Shown: piece after piece, positions 1 to 5,916 of the stretch
How positions within the stretch are numbered: the stretch's first letter is position 1
Layout: each line of letters opens with the position of its first letter
DNA from: Syntrophorhabdaceae bacterium
GTDB lineage: Bacteria; Desulfobacterota; Syntrophorhabdia; Syntrophorhabdales; Syntrophorhabdaceae
Length of the DNA: 6,031 nucleotides
NCBI GenBank assembly: GCA_026416315.1
Contig: JAOAFK010000110.1
Span: 1 to 6,031 of the forward strand
Reading direction: 5' to 3'
Notes under the pieces: generated by a model
What the model was told of the DNA's origin: nothing
Seen by the model: the letters and a program-made list of their open reading frames with translations, nothing else
The model's database searches: none
Program-made: the position numbers and the translations under genes

Positions 1-8
1 ACTGTCAT
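1..8 (-). CDS. Start of the next operon gene (first 8 bases only), probably fabZ
   Basis: An ATG on the minus strand at 8-6 overlaps the lpxD stop codon in an ATGA arrangement. It is preceded by AGGAG (minus strand, 20-16) with a 7-base spacer, so a translationally coupled downstream gene very likely begins here. Only M-T and two bases of the third codon are visible, so the product cannot be read. Known synteny (lpxD-fabZ-lpxA) makes 3-hydroxyacyl-ACP dehydratase FabZ the first guess, with lpxA as an alternative. The presence of a start is well supported; the identity rests on context alone. Confidence 0.55.
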
Positions 9-1033
9 TTTGACTCTCCTGAAGTCAATCTTTCCTCTAATAACTTCACCCTTTCGAACAATTCGGGCAGTTTCTTCAAAAGCACCTGCTGCTTTAACCA
101 TTCTTTGTGTACCATGTGCGGTGTTCCAGATATGGTTGAGCCTGGCCTCACATCTTTTGTAATCCCAGTTTGGCCTCCTGCGCGCACATTATCACCTACC
201 ACCACATGGTCTTTCACACCTACCTGTCCTGCAAGGACCACATGTTTTCCTATCTTTGTGCTGCCTGCTATACCAACCTGGGCCACAATTATGGAGTTTT
301 CTCCTACAGTGACATTATGGGCAATCTGCACAAGATTATCTATCTTTGTTCCTTTTTTTATTATGGTTTTATCAAGGGACGCCCTGTCGATAGTCACATT
401 TGCTCCTATCTCCACATCATCCTCAATTACAACCGTTCCAAGTTGGGGTATCTTTCTATGGCACTTACCATCCCACATATAACCAAAACCGTCGCTACCG
501 ATCACTGTGCCGGCATGTATTATAACCCTGTTACCTATTGATACATTATCATATATGGTTACACCTGGATATATAACTGTATCATCTCCGATGTATGAAT
601 GATCACCTATATGGACAAATGGATGTATAACCGTTTTTTTTCCAATTCTCACCCCTTTTCCAATAAAAGCAAAAGGAAGTACGCTTGCTTCTTTAGAAAT
701 ATCCACATCTTCTGATACAAAGGCGAGGGGGCTTATACCGGATTTATATCTTTTATTTTTTTCAAATATTTCTGCAATTTTAATGTATGCAAGGCCAGGG
801 TTTTCAACAACTATGAAGGCCTTATCTTTGAATTTCTCTGTATCTATATCTTTTCCTACAACAACTGCTGTTGCCTCACATCTATCAAGATATCTTTCAT
901 AGCCTTTATGGATTAGAAATGTAATGTCCCCTTTTTTTGCATTTTCTATACTCGAAATACCCAAAAGAACAGTATCTTCTAGACCTATTAATCTTCCGTC
1001 TACTAATTTGGCGATCTCTTTAAGGGTTATCAC
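5..1033 (-). CDS. lpxD: UDP-3-O-(3-hydroxyacyl)glucosamine N-acyltransferase LpxD
   Basis: LpxD transfers a 3-hydroxyacyl chain from acyl-ACP to the 2-amino group of UDP-3-O-acyl-glucosamine, the third step of lipid A synthesis, as a cytoplasmic trimer. The 342 residues match the usual family length (about 340). Residues 1-100 form the N-terminal uridine-binding domain. Residues about 105-295 are left-handed beta-helix hexapeptide repeats (many I-G-x-x-x-x-I/V units), and 300-342 are C-terminal helices. The catalytic histidine is H239 in QIAHNV, and the family GSDGFGY segment lies at 179-185. The C-terminal segment reads SGTPHMVHKEW, where many homologues have SGxPA. The start is GTG at 1033, overlapping the skp stop by 4 bases (GTGA), with an AAGG-type site upstream in the skp 3' end. 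This indicates translational coupling in the bamA-skp-lpxD operon. No damage is seen. Confidence 0.97.
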   Translation of the reverse strand: MITLKEIAKLVDGRLIGLEDTVLLGISSIENAKKGDITFLIHKGYERYLDRCEATAVVVGKDIDTEKFKDKAFIVVENPGLAYIKIAEIFEKNKRYKSGISPLAFVSEDVDISKEASVLPFAFIGKGVRIGKKTVIHPFVHIGDHSYIGDDTVIYPGVTIYDNVSIGNRVIIHAGTVIGSDGFGYMWDGKCHRKIPQLGTVVIEDDVEIGANVTIDRASLDKTIIKKGTKIDNLVQIAHNVTVGENSIIVAQVGIAGSTKIGKHVVLAGQVGVKDHVVVGDNVRAGGQTGITKDVRPGSTISGTPHMVHKEWLKQQVLLKKLPELFERVKLLEERLTSGESK

Positions 1034-1566
1034 TTTTTAGCCTTTTCCTTTGCCATCTTATTATATGCCTCAATCACCTTATTTGTTATATCTATTCCGG
1101 GTGTAGCATATAAAATTATGGCAGGGTGTCTCTGCAAGATAATCGTGTATTTATCCTGTTCACCTATTTTTTTAATCACTTCCATTATCTCATTTACGAG
1201 ATTCTGCTCGAATTCTGCAATCTTCTGCTGCATATCACCTTGATATTCGTTTTCAAGGTTCTGATAGTCCTTTAATTTTTTATTATAGAGTTTCTGTTTT
1301 TCCTCTCTTGCCTCTGGCTTTAATGCTGCACCCTGTTTATCAATGGAATCCTTTAATTCCTGTAATTCTTTCTGTTTATTAGATAGCTCCTTTCTTATCT
1401 TTGCAATCTCATCATCCATGGTCTTTTTCGCCTGTTTTCCTTTATCGGATTCCATAATCACTTTGCCAATATCCACATATGCAATGCTTACTTGCTGGGC
1501 AACTACAATGCCAGATGTAAAAATTATTGTCAAAATGGCTATAATAATAAATAAAGTTTTTTTCAT
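1030..1566 (-). CDS. skp: Periplasmic OMP chaperone Skp/OmpH family
   Basis: Skp is a trimeric periplasmic chaperone that holds unfolded outer-membrane proteins between the Sec translocon and the BAM complex. The 178-residue product has a clear Sec signal peptide: MKK, a hydrophobic stretch to about residue 22, and a likely cleavage after VVA (A23|Q24). The mature protein begins with the family pattern VSIAYVDIGKVI (26-37). A long charged, Lys/Glu-rich helical region (about 45-130) would form the coiled-coil tentacles. The C-terminal strand region (139-160, YTIILQR...AIILYA) and the DITNKVIEAYNK helix complete the body domain. The ATG at 1566 has an AGGAGG site (minus strand, 1576-1571) with a 4-base spacer. 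It lies 22 bp after bamA and overlaps lpxD by 4 bp, the classic bamA-skp-lpxD arrangement. Confidence 0.95.
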   Translation of the reverse strand: MKKTLFIIIAILTIIFTSGIVVAQQVSIAYVDIGKVIMESDKGKQAKKTMDDEIAKIRKELSNKQKELQELKDSIDKQGAALKPEAREEKQKLYNKKLKDYQNLENEYQGDMQQKIAEFEQNLVNEIMEVIKKIGEQDKYTIILQRHPAIILYATPGIDITNKVIEAYNKMAKEKAKK

Positions 1567-1570
1567 GTGA

Positions 1571-1576
1571 CCTCCT
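1571..1576 (-). promoter_or_regulatory. Ribosome binding site of skp
   Basis: Perfect AGGAGG on the minus strand within the 22-bp gap between the bamA stop and the skp ATG, with a 4-base spacer. It suggests independent and efficient initiation of skp, unlike bamA, which has no comparable site near its start. Confidence 0.85.
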
Positions 1577-1588
1577 GATTTTTATTAT

Positions 1589-3844
1589 TTAATATTGCGT
1601 ACCCACTGTAAAATCGAATACATTTCTGCTTTCACCTTTTTTCGGGAACAGATTAAAACCTAACTCAAGTCTGATGGGACCGATAGGTGAAAACCATCTA
1701 ATGCCAACTCCGGCACCTGTCCTCATACCTTTTAACATAAAACCCTCTGGATCGTCAAACCCTGCGCCTACATCGTAAAATACAACGCCTTTTATCCCTG
1801 CTGGTTTATAGATGGGGAATATCCACTCAAAATTAAAAAATAGCTGATTCTTGGCGCCTATGACCTCACCCTCACTGTCTAATGGGCCTGCTTCACCGTA
1901 TTTAAATCCCCTTACAGAGTAAAGTCCTCCCACGTAGAATTTTTCGTATATAGGTAACTTTCTACCGCCATAAGGTCTTATGGCACCAATGGTTCCTTTT
2001 ACAAAAAATGTGCTATCCCAGAAACCCGCTGGTATATATTGCCCGTATGAAGCAACTCCCCTTACAAAATAATTATCCCCACCAAAGGGACCCCCTGCAA
2101 ATTCCAAAGAAGCATCTGCTGCAACCCCTTTTGAAGGATTCAATATATCGTCTATGGTGTTTTTACTAATTCCCACAGCGGGTGCACTTGTGACCTTAGT
2201 CCCTGCCTGCTCTTTTATATAAACACTTGCCCTGTCCTCAATGTTTGTGACACGGGTTCTATCGTATCTGTAGCTGATACTTCCTTTTACATCTTCCATT
2301 AAACTTCTTGAAAAACCAAACCCACCGCCTGTCTTTTTATAATTATAAGAATCCATGGCCCTTTTATAATTGAAGATGTTCGTGCTTGCGTCTATGTCTA
2401 AATCAAATATTTTAGGCTCCACATAGGTAAGTCTGAATTCCTGGGTTACACTTCCTATACCTGCTGTAAGGTATACCTTTCTACCTGTACCAAAAAAGTT
2501 TTCTTGAGAGATATTGCCTGAAAGAATAACTTTTTCATAGGTGCTGTATCCCACACCTACACTTAGTGTACCCGTTGGCCTTTCCTCTACAGTTAAGTCA
2601 ATGTTTATTTTACTGGGGTCATCGGTTTTTACAGTCTTTAGGTCTATCTCCTTAAAGTAAGTGGTATTTTTCAGATTTCTTCTACTCTTTTTTATATGTG
2701 TTGATGAAAACCTATCACCTTCAGCAAATGTGAGTTCCCTTCTGATCACCTTGTCAATGGTTTTTGTGTTGCCCACTATGTTTATTCTGTTTATATATAT
2801 TTCTTCATTCTTTTTAATCTCGAAATCTATATTTACCTTTTGATTTTCGTCGTCCACTGTGGTAAGGGGGGTTATTTCACAGAATGCATATCCTTTATCC
2901 TGATACATGTCTGTTAGTTTTAGAACATCCTCTTGATACAATGATGCCCTGAAAATGTTATCCTTTTTGCTTTTTAGCATAGCATAAAGCTCATCCTTTT
3001 TAAATATCACATCTCCAGTAAAATCGATCTTATCTATTTTGTATTGCTTACCTTCGTCAATTGTCAATGTTATTGTTATTTCTCTTCCATCCTTTGAGAT
3101 GTTTATATCTGGTGTTGCAATCTTTACCCTCACATAACCTCTATCGTGATATAAGGCTTCTATGTTTCTCCTGTCTTCGTCAAGGGCCTCTTCATCAAGG
3201 ATGCCCGAACCTGTAAACCATGAAAATATACCTTTTTCAGAGGTCTTCATCGCAGATTTTATCTCTTTTGTCTTGATATTTTTGTTGCCGTTAATGACAA
3301 TCTTTCTTATATACGATTTAGGCGGCTCCTCAATTATAAATTTTACATTTACATCATATTCCTTTTCATATATTATCTCATATGTTACTTTTATGGCATA
3401 GTAGCCTTTACTTAAGTATAGTTTTTTAATCTCTTCAACACTTTCCTTTATCTTTTCAGTGTTGAGTACTGTATTGGTTTTTATCTTTAGTTTTTCCTTT
3501 ATATCATTTGTTTTTATCTTTTCATTGCCAGATATGTATATGGCTGAAATGGTCTGTCTTTCTATGACGACAAAGGTTACAACCTTTCCTTTATCCGTTT
3601 CTTTTACATCGATCTGCACATCACTGAAAAATCCTGTTTTGAATATATTTTTTAGATCTTCCCTTAATTTTTCCAGGTCATACGGGTCGTTTTCCTTTGT
3701 TTTTATCTGGTTCATTATAAATGCCCTGTCTATTTTTTCATTCCCAATGATGTCGATCTTTATAATTCTATCTATGTTCTGGGCAAATAAGGGACATAAG
3801 AAGACAAAAAAGAATATTATGAATTTTAAGGCAATTTCTTTCAT
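1589..3844 (-). CDS. bamA: Outer-membrane protein assembly factor BamA
   Basis: BamA is the core of the BAM complex, which folds and inserts beta-barrel proteins into the outer membrane. The 751-residue product starts with a signal peptide (K2 and K7 followed by a Phe/Ile/Leu-rich core, probable cleavage at A21|Q22). Five POTRA domains follow, roughly 26-96, 97-174, 177-266, 268-346 and 349-422, several with the family pattern I-x-I-x-G-N. The C-terminal barrel (about 426-751) carries the conserved loop-6 motif VRGF at 644-647 and ends in FDFTVGTQY, so the terminal aromatic is Tyr rather than the more usual Phe or Trp. Five POTRAs and position before skp favour BamA over TamA (three POTRAs). 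The codon immediately before the ATG is an in-frame TGA, so the start cannot lie further upstream. No Shine-Dalgarno sequence sits at the normal distance (see the leader reading frame at 3845-3865). Confidence 0.97.
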   Translation of the reverse strand: MKEIALKFIIFFFVFLCPLFAQNIDRIIKIDIIGNEKIDRAFIMNQIKTKENDPYDLEKLREDLKNIFKTGFFSDVQIDVKETDKGKVVTFVVIERQTISAIYISGNEKIKTNDIKEKLKIKTNTVLNTEKIKESVEEIKKLYLSKGYYAIKVTYEIIYEKEYDVNVKFIIEEPPKSYIRKIVINGNKNIKTKEIKSAMKTSEKGIFSWFTGSGILDEEALDEDRRNIEALYHDRGYVRVKIATPDINISKDGREITITLTIDEGKQYKIDKIDFTGDVIFKKDELYAMLKSKKDNIFRASLYQEDVLKLTDMYQDKGYAFCEITPLTTVDDENQKVNIDFEIKKNEEIYINRINIVGNTKTIDKVIRRELTFAEGDRFSSTHIKKSRRNLKNTTYFKEIDLKTVKTDDPSKINIDLTVEERPTGTLSVGVGYSTYEKVILSGNISQENFFGTGRKVYLTAGIGSVTQEFRLTYVEPKIFDLDIDASTNIFNYKRAMDSYNYKKTGGGFGFSRSLMEDVKGSISYRYDRTRVTNIEDRASVYIKEQAGTKVTSAPAVGISKNTIDDILNPSKGVAADASLEFAGGPFGGDNYFVRGVASYGQYIPAGFWDSTFFVKGTIGAIRPYGGRKLPIYEKFYVGGLYSVRGFKYGEAGPLDSEGEVIGAKNQLFFNFEWIFPIYKPAGIKGVVFYDVGAGFDDPEGFMLKGMRTGAGVGIRWFSPIGPIRLELGFNLFPKKGESRNVFDFTVGTQY

Positions 3845-3865
3845 TCAAGATTGAAAAATTAACAA
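3845..3865 (-). other. Possible 6-codon leader reading frame abutting bamA
   Basis: On the minus strand an AGGAG (3877-3873) is followed, after 7 bases, by a TTG codon, five sense codons and a TGA (predicted M-L-I-F-Q-S). That TGA directly touches the bamA ATG (TGAATG) and is in the same frame. bamA lacks its own well-placed ribosome binding site, so ribosomes may load here and reinitiate at bamA. This is inference: TTG is a poor start codon and a frame this short can arise by chance. Confidence 0.3.
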
Positions 3866-3877
3866 AAAACCACTCCT

Positions 3878-3906
3878 ATTGTAAAGGTATTTTTATTCCA
3901 ATTGAA
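3878..3906 (-). promoter_or_regulatory. Candidate promoter for the bamA operon
   Basis: On the minus strand a -10-like TACAAT (3883-3878, 5 of 6 consensus) is preceded at a 17-base spacing by TTCAAT (3906-3901, 3 of 6). It lies within the 125-bp gap (3845-3969) between epmA and bamA. The weak -35 box and the AT-rich background keep this tentative. A transcript starting about 7 bases beyond the -10 would begin within or just after the AGGAG at 3877-3873. I see no terminator hairpin in the gap, so read-through from epmA into bamA is also possible. Confidence 0.25.
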
Positions 3907-3969
3907 TAAATACACACATTTGATATCTTGGTTTATTGATAAGGCAGCTTAATTCGTTCAAAATAAATT

Positions 3970-4941
3970 TTAGATTTTTACCCTAAATGGTAAGACATAT
4001 TCTATTCTATCCTTTCCTGTAAGACCCATCATAAGCCTGTCAACGCCTATGGAAACCCCTGCATATTCATCCCTTATCATATCAATGGCATAAAAAAAAT
4101 CTTTATCATACACAAACATCTCTTTTCCTAATTTTTTTCTTTTCATATTTTCTTTTTTGAGTCTTTCTTTCAGCCTTTTTGAATCCATCAGCTCTGAGTA
4201 TCCATTTGCAATCTCTAAGCCATTTATATACATCTCGAATCTTTGTACCTTATTTGCACCTTTTGTTTTAGCCATACTTGAAATGGATTCTGGCCAATCT
4301 AAAACGAAATACAGCCTATCTTCTTTAATGGCCGGTTCTATCTCCTGAAAAAATATTTTAAAAAAAATATCATTCCAGGTATCTTTTCTATCTATGGTGA
4401 CGATGCCTTTTGCCTTTTTTATAAATTCTGTCCTTGTGAGGTTGAAAGGGTTTAAACCTATTTTTTCTACAAATAGTTTTTCAAGTTCATAGATTTTTAT
4501 TTCATCTTTTTCGAATCTCTTTTTTAGACCAAGCATTTCACATATAAATCTTAAAAGCTCAACCATCTCTTCTATTAATTCTTTATAAGTTCCCTCCCTG
4601 TACCATTCTAACATGGTAAATTCTATATTATGGGTTGTATCCATATCTTCAACCCTATATACCTTACAGATCTGAAATATCCTTTTAAAATCAAACTGTA
4701 ATAGTTTTTTCATGCCCATTTCAGGGGATGTATGTAAATAGAAAGGGCCTTTTTTGTCAACATATACCTTCAGAGGGTCTATATAAGGATCCGGTGCGCA
4801 TGTGGTGACAAGGTGTGGCGTCTCCACCTCTATATATCCATTTCTATAAAAAAATTCTCTTATAGTTTTAAGTAGGGCATGTCTGAAAAAAATATACTTT
4901 TTAATCTCTTCTTTGATGCCTTCTGCTACAGAACTGTCCAT
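3970..4941 (-). CDS. epmA: Elongation factor P beta-lysyltransferase EpmA (PoxA/GenX), LysRS paralogue
   Basis: EpmA is a class II lysyl-tRNA synthetase paralogue without the tRNA anticodon-binding domain. It activates (R)-beta-lysine with ATP and attaches it to a lysine of elongation factor P, which helps ribosomes pass polyproline stretches. From the ATG at 4941 the protein is 323 residues, close to the E. coli enzyme (about 325) and far shorter than LysRS (about 500). Visible features are EVETPHL near 38-44 (motif 1 region), HTSPEMGMKKLL at 70-81, motif 2 at about 87-117 (FQICKVYRVEDMD, then HNIEFTMLEWYR), ELANGY-like LEIANGYSEL at 242-251, and motif 3 GVSIGVDRLMMGLTG at 295-309. I prefer 4941 to the in-frame TTG at 4998: GAGG sits 5 bases before the ATG (4950-4947), whereas the TTG is part of a -35 box and abuts the tRNA gene. 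EpmB and efp are not in the window. Full LysRS is excluded by length. Confidence 0.9.
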   Translation of the reverse strand: MDSSVAEGIKEEIKKYIFFRHALLKTIREFFYRNGYIEVETPHLVTTCAPDPYIDPLKVYVDKKGPFYLHTSPEMGMKKLLQFDFKRIFQICKVYRVEDMDTTHNIEFTMLEWYREGTYKELIEEMVELLRFICEMLGLKKRFEKDEIKIYELEKLFVEKIGLNPFNLTRTEFIKKAKGIVTIDRKDTWNDIFFKIFFQEIEPAIKEDRLYFVLDWPESISSMAKTKGANKVQRFEMYINGLEIANGYSELMDSKRLKERLKKENMKRKKLGKEMFVYDKDFFYAIDMIRDEYAGVSIGVDRLMMGLTGKDRIEYVLPFRVKI

Positions 4942-4962
4942 ATTCGCCTCAACAATAAAGGA

Positions 4963-4991
4963 TTGATTTTTATATTTCAAAAAAGTATACT
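4963..4991 (+). promoter_or_regulatory. Promoter of the tRNA-Ser gene
   Basis: TTGATT (4963-4968, 4 of 6 consensus) and TATACT (4986-4991, 5 of 6) are separated by an ideal 17 bases. The -10 box ends 9 bases before the mature tRNA 5' end, so the primary transcript would carry only a very short leader for RNase P to remove. It lies on the opposite strand to the epmA promoter within the same 36 bp. Confidence 0.6.
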
Positions 4992-4998
4992 TTGTCAA
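4969..4998 (-). promoter_or_regulatory. Strong sigma70-type promoter of epmA
   Basis: On the minus strand a perfect TTGACA -35 box (4998-4993) and a TATAAA -10 box (4974-4969, 5 of 6) are separated by 18 bases. The predicted transcript start is near 4961, leaving a leader of about 20 bases with GAGG before the ATG at 4941. It overlaps the opposing tRNA promoter almost completely. Confidence 0.6.
4982..4993. repeat. 12-bp perfect palindrome within the divergent promoters
   Basis: AAAGTATACTTT is a perfect self-complementary 12-mer. It contains the -10 box of the tRNA promoter, lies in the spacer of the epmA promoter, and shares its last base with that promoter's -35 box. It could be an operator for a dimeric regulator or simply a by-product of an AT-rich -10 region. 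Confidence 0.4.
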
Positions 4999-5000
4999 AC

Positions 5001-5095
5001 GGAGAGATGACCGAGTATGGCCGAAGGTGCTCGCCTGCTAAGCGAGTGTCCCGCCTAAAGCGGGACCTAGGGTTCAAATCCCTATCTCTCCGCCA
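5001..5095 (+). tRNA. tRNA-Ser(GCU)
   Basis: A complete class II tRNA decoding AGC/AGU serine codons. The acceptor stem is GGAGAGA (5001-5007) paired with TCTCTCC (5085-5091), with G as discriminator (5092) and CCA encoded (5093-5095). The anticodon stem CTCGC/GCGAG (5030-5034, 5042-5046) encloses the loop CTGCTAA with anticodon GCT at 5037-5039. The long variable arm is a 7-bp stem GTCCCGC/GCGGGAC (5048-5054, 5060-5066), typical of tRNA-Ser. The T arm TAGGG-TTCAAAT-CCCTA spans 5068-5084. All stems are intact. No terminator hairpin follows, so transcription may continue into pyrF. Confidence 0.97.
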
Positions 5096-5100
5096 TAATT

Positions 5101-5129
5101 TTGTTTTCAAGTTATCACCCTGATAATAT
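5101..5129 (+). promoter_or_regulatory. Weak promoter candidate for pyrF
   Basis: TTGTTT (5101-5106) and TAATAT (5124-5129) are spaced by 17 bases in the 89-bp gap between the tRNA and pyrF. Both boxes are only partial matches (3 and 4 of 6), so pyrF may instead be read from the tRNA promoter. Confidence 0.25.
5112..5126. repeat. Small inverted repeat upstream of pyrF
   Basis: TTATCA and TGATAA flank a CCC centre (perfect 6-bp arms). It overlaps the weak pyrF promoter candidate. It could be a protein-binding dyad; the AT-rich stem is too weak for a convincing terminator and no T-run follows. Confidence 0.35.
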
Positions 5130-5154
5130 ACATAAATGCCCAGAAATAGTTAAC

Positions 5155-5170
5155 ACAAAATAGATTTTGT
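5155..5170. repeat. Inverted repeat just before the pyrF ribosome binding site
   Basis: ACAAAAT and ATTTTGT form perfect 7-bp arms around AG. A further ATTTTGT copy lies at 5098-5104, directly after the tRNA. A 2-base loop makes an RNA hairpin unlikely, so if it is functional it is more likely a DNA site. Low-complexity AT sequence could also give this by chance. Confidence 0.35.
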
Positions 5171-5174
5171 TCCC

Positions 5175-5184
5175 AGGAGGTGAT
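5175..5184 (+). promoter_or_regulatory. Near-perfect Shine-Dalgarno sequence that fixes the pyrF start
   Basis: AGGAGGTGAT is complementary over 10 bases to the usual 3' end of 16S rRNA and runs directly up to the ATG at 5185. It selects this ATG over the in-frame TTG at 5167, which would place the Shine-Dalgarno sequence inside the coding region. Confidence 0.9.
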
Positions 5185-5916
5185 ATGAACCCAAAGGAGC
5201 ATATAATTCTTGCCCTTGACGTGGAGCATTTTGAGGATGCCCGAAGACTCGTCTTGGAATTCAAGGATTATGTGGGTATGTTCAAAGTAGGAAAACAGTT
5301 ATTTACCCATTGCGGCCCAAAGATTATAGATTTTATAAACATGAAGGACTCAAGAGTTTTTCTTGACTTGAAATATCACGACATTCCCAACACAGTTTCA
5401 AAGGCAGTGATTGAGGCTGCAAAACTCGGTGTGGATATGCTAAATGTCCATGCTTCAGGTGGGTTAACCATGATGAGGGAATCAAGGTTGGCTCTTGCAA
5501 ACATCACAAAAAAACTTCAGATACCACGGCCAAAGATAATCGGTGTAACGGTTCTTACAAGCATTGATAATGAAGAATTAAAAACAATGGGTATCAACAT
5601 AACTGTTAAAGAACTAACAAAAAATCTTGCACTTCTTTCAAAAGAGGCTGGCCTTGACGGCGTTGTTGCCAGCGGTGAAGATATTGAAATGATAAGGGAG
5701 GTATGCGGTAAGGATTTTTTAATTGTAACGCCTGGCGTAAGAACTGATGAAAAAAAAGACGACCAGAGAAGAATCATTACCCCCAAGGATGCAATAGAAA
5801 AAGGTGCTACATATATTGTCCTCGGTCGAACACTTCTTGAGAGCCCCGAGCCTTTTATTCTATTAGAAGGCATATATAAGGATATAATGAATGCCTTATC
5901 TTACAGACAGAACTGA
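5185..5916 (+). CDS. pyrF: Orotidine 5'-phosphate decarboxylase PyrF
   Basis: PyrF removes the carboxyl group of OMP to give UMP, the last step of de novo pyrimidine synthesis, as a cytoplasmic TIM-barrel dimer. From the ATG at 5185 the protein is 243 residues, normal for the short bacterial (group 1) enzymes. Recognisable segments in order are LALDVE (D12) at the first strand, FKVGKQLF (33-40), the catalytic D-x-K-x-x-D signature in DLKYHDIPNTV (D61, K63, D66), VTVLTS (121-126), VVASGEDI (160-167), VTPGVR (181-186) and YIVLGRTLLESPEP (210-223, phosphate-binding end). All key residues are intact. It lies 89 bp after the tRNA and its 3' end overlaps the next gene by 26 bp. No other pyrimidine gene is in the window. 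Confidence 0.97.
   Translation: MNPKEHIILALDVEHFEDARRLVLEFKDYVGMFKVGKQLFTHCGPKIIDFINMKDSRVFLDLKYHDIPNTVSKAVIEAAKLGVDMLNVHASGGLTMMRESRLALANITKKLQIPRPKIIGVTVLTSIDNEELKTMGINITVKELTKNLALLSKEAGLDGVVASGEDIEMIREVCGKDFLIVTPGVRTDEKKDDQRRIITPKDAIEKGATYIVLGRTLLESPEPFILLEGIYKDIMNALSYRQN

Noticed and set aside
105..541. Two open frames on the plus strand within the lpxD region
   Set aside because: They lie antisense to the well-supported hexapeptide-repeat coding of lpxD, have no ribosome binding site, and their translations are low in recognisable domains. They mirror lpxD codon bias.
1589..3844. TamA or another Omp85 family member
   Set aside because: Five POTRA domains can be counted and the gene precedes skp-lpxD, which fits BamA.
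3459..3854. 131-codon Phe/Ser/Ile-rich plus-strand frame that could look like a membrane protein
   Set aside because: It is the antisense shadow of the bamA signal peptide and first two POTRA domains; the hydrophobicity comes from reading Lys/Glu-rich codons backwards.
3970..4941. Annotation as lysyl-tRNA synthetase (lysS)
   Set aside because: The protein lacks the N-terminal OB-fold anticodon-binding domain and is about 180 residues too short, while EpmA-type HTSPE and NGYSEL segments are present.
5096..5126. Rho-independent terminator after the tRNA
   Set aside because: The only dyad has an AT-rich 6-bp stem and is not followed by a T-run, while the T-rich stretch after the CCA has no hairpin before it other than the tRNA itself.
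5517..5873. 118-codon minus-strand frame opposite pyrF
   Set aside because: It is fully antisense to intact pyrF catalytic-domain coding, with no start signals of its own.
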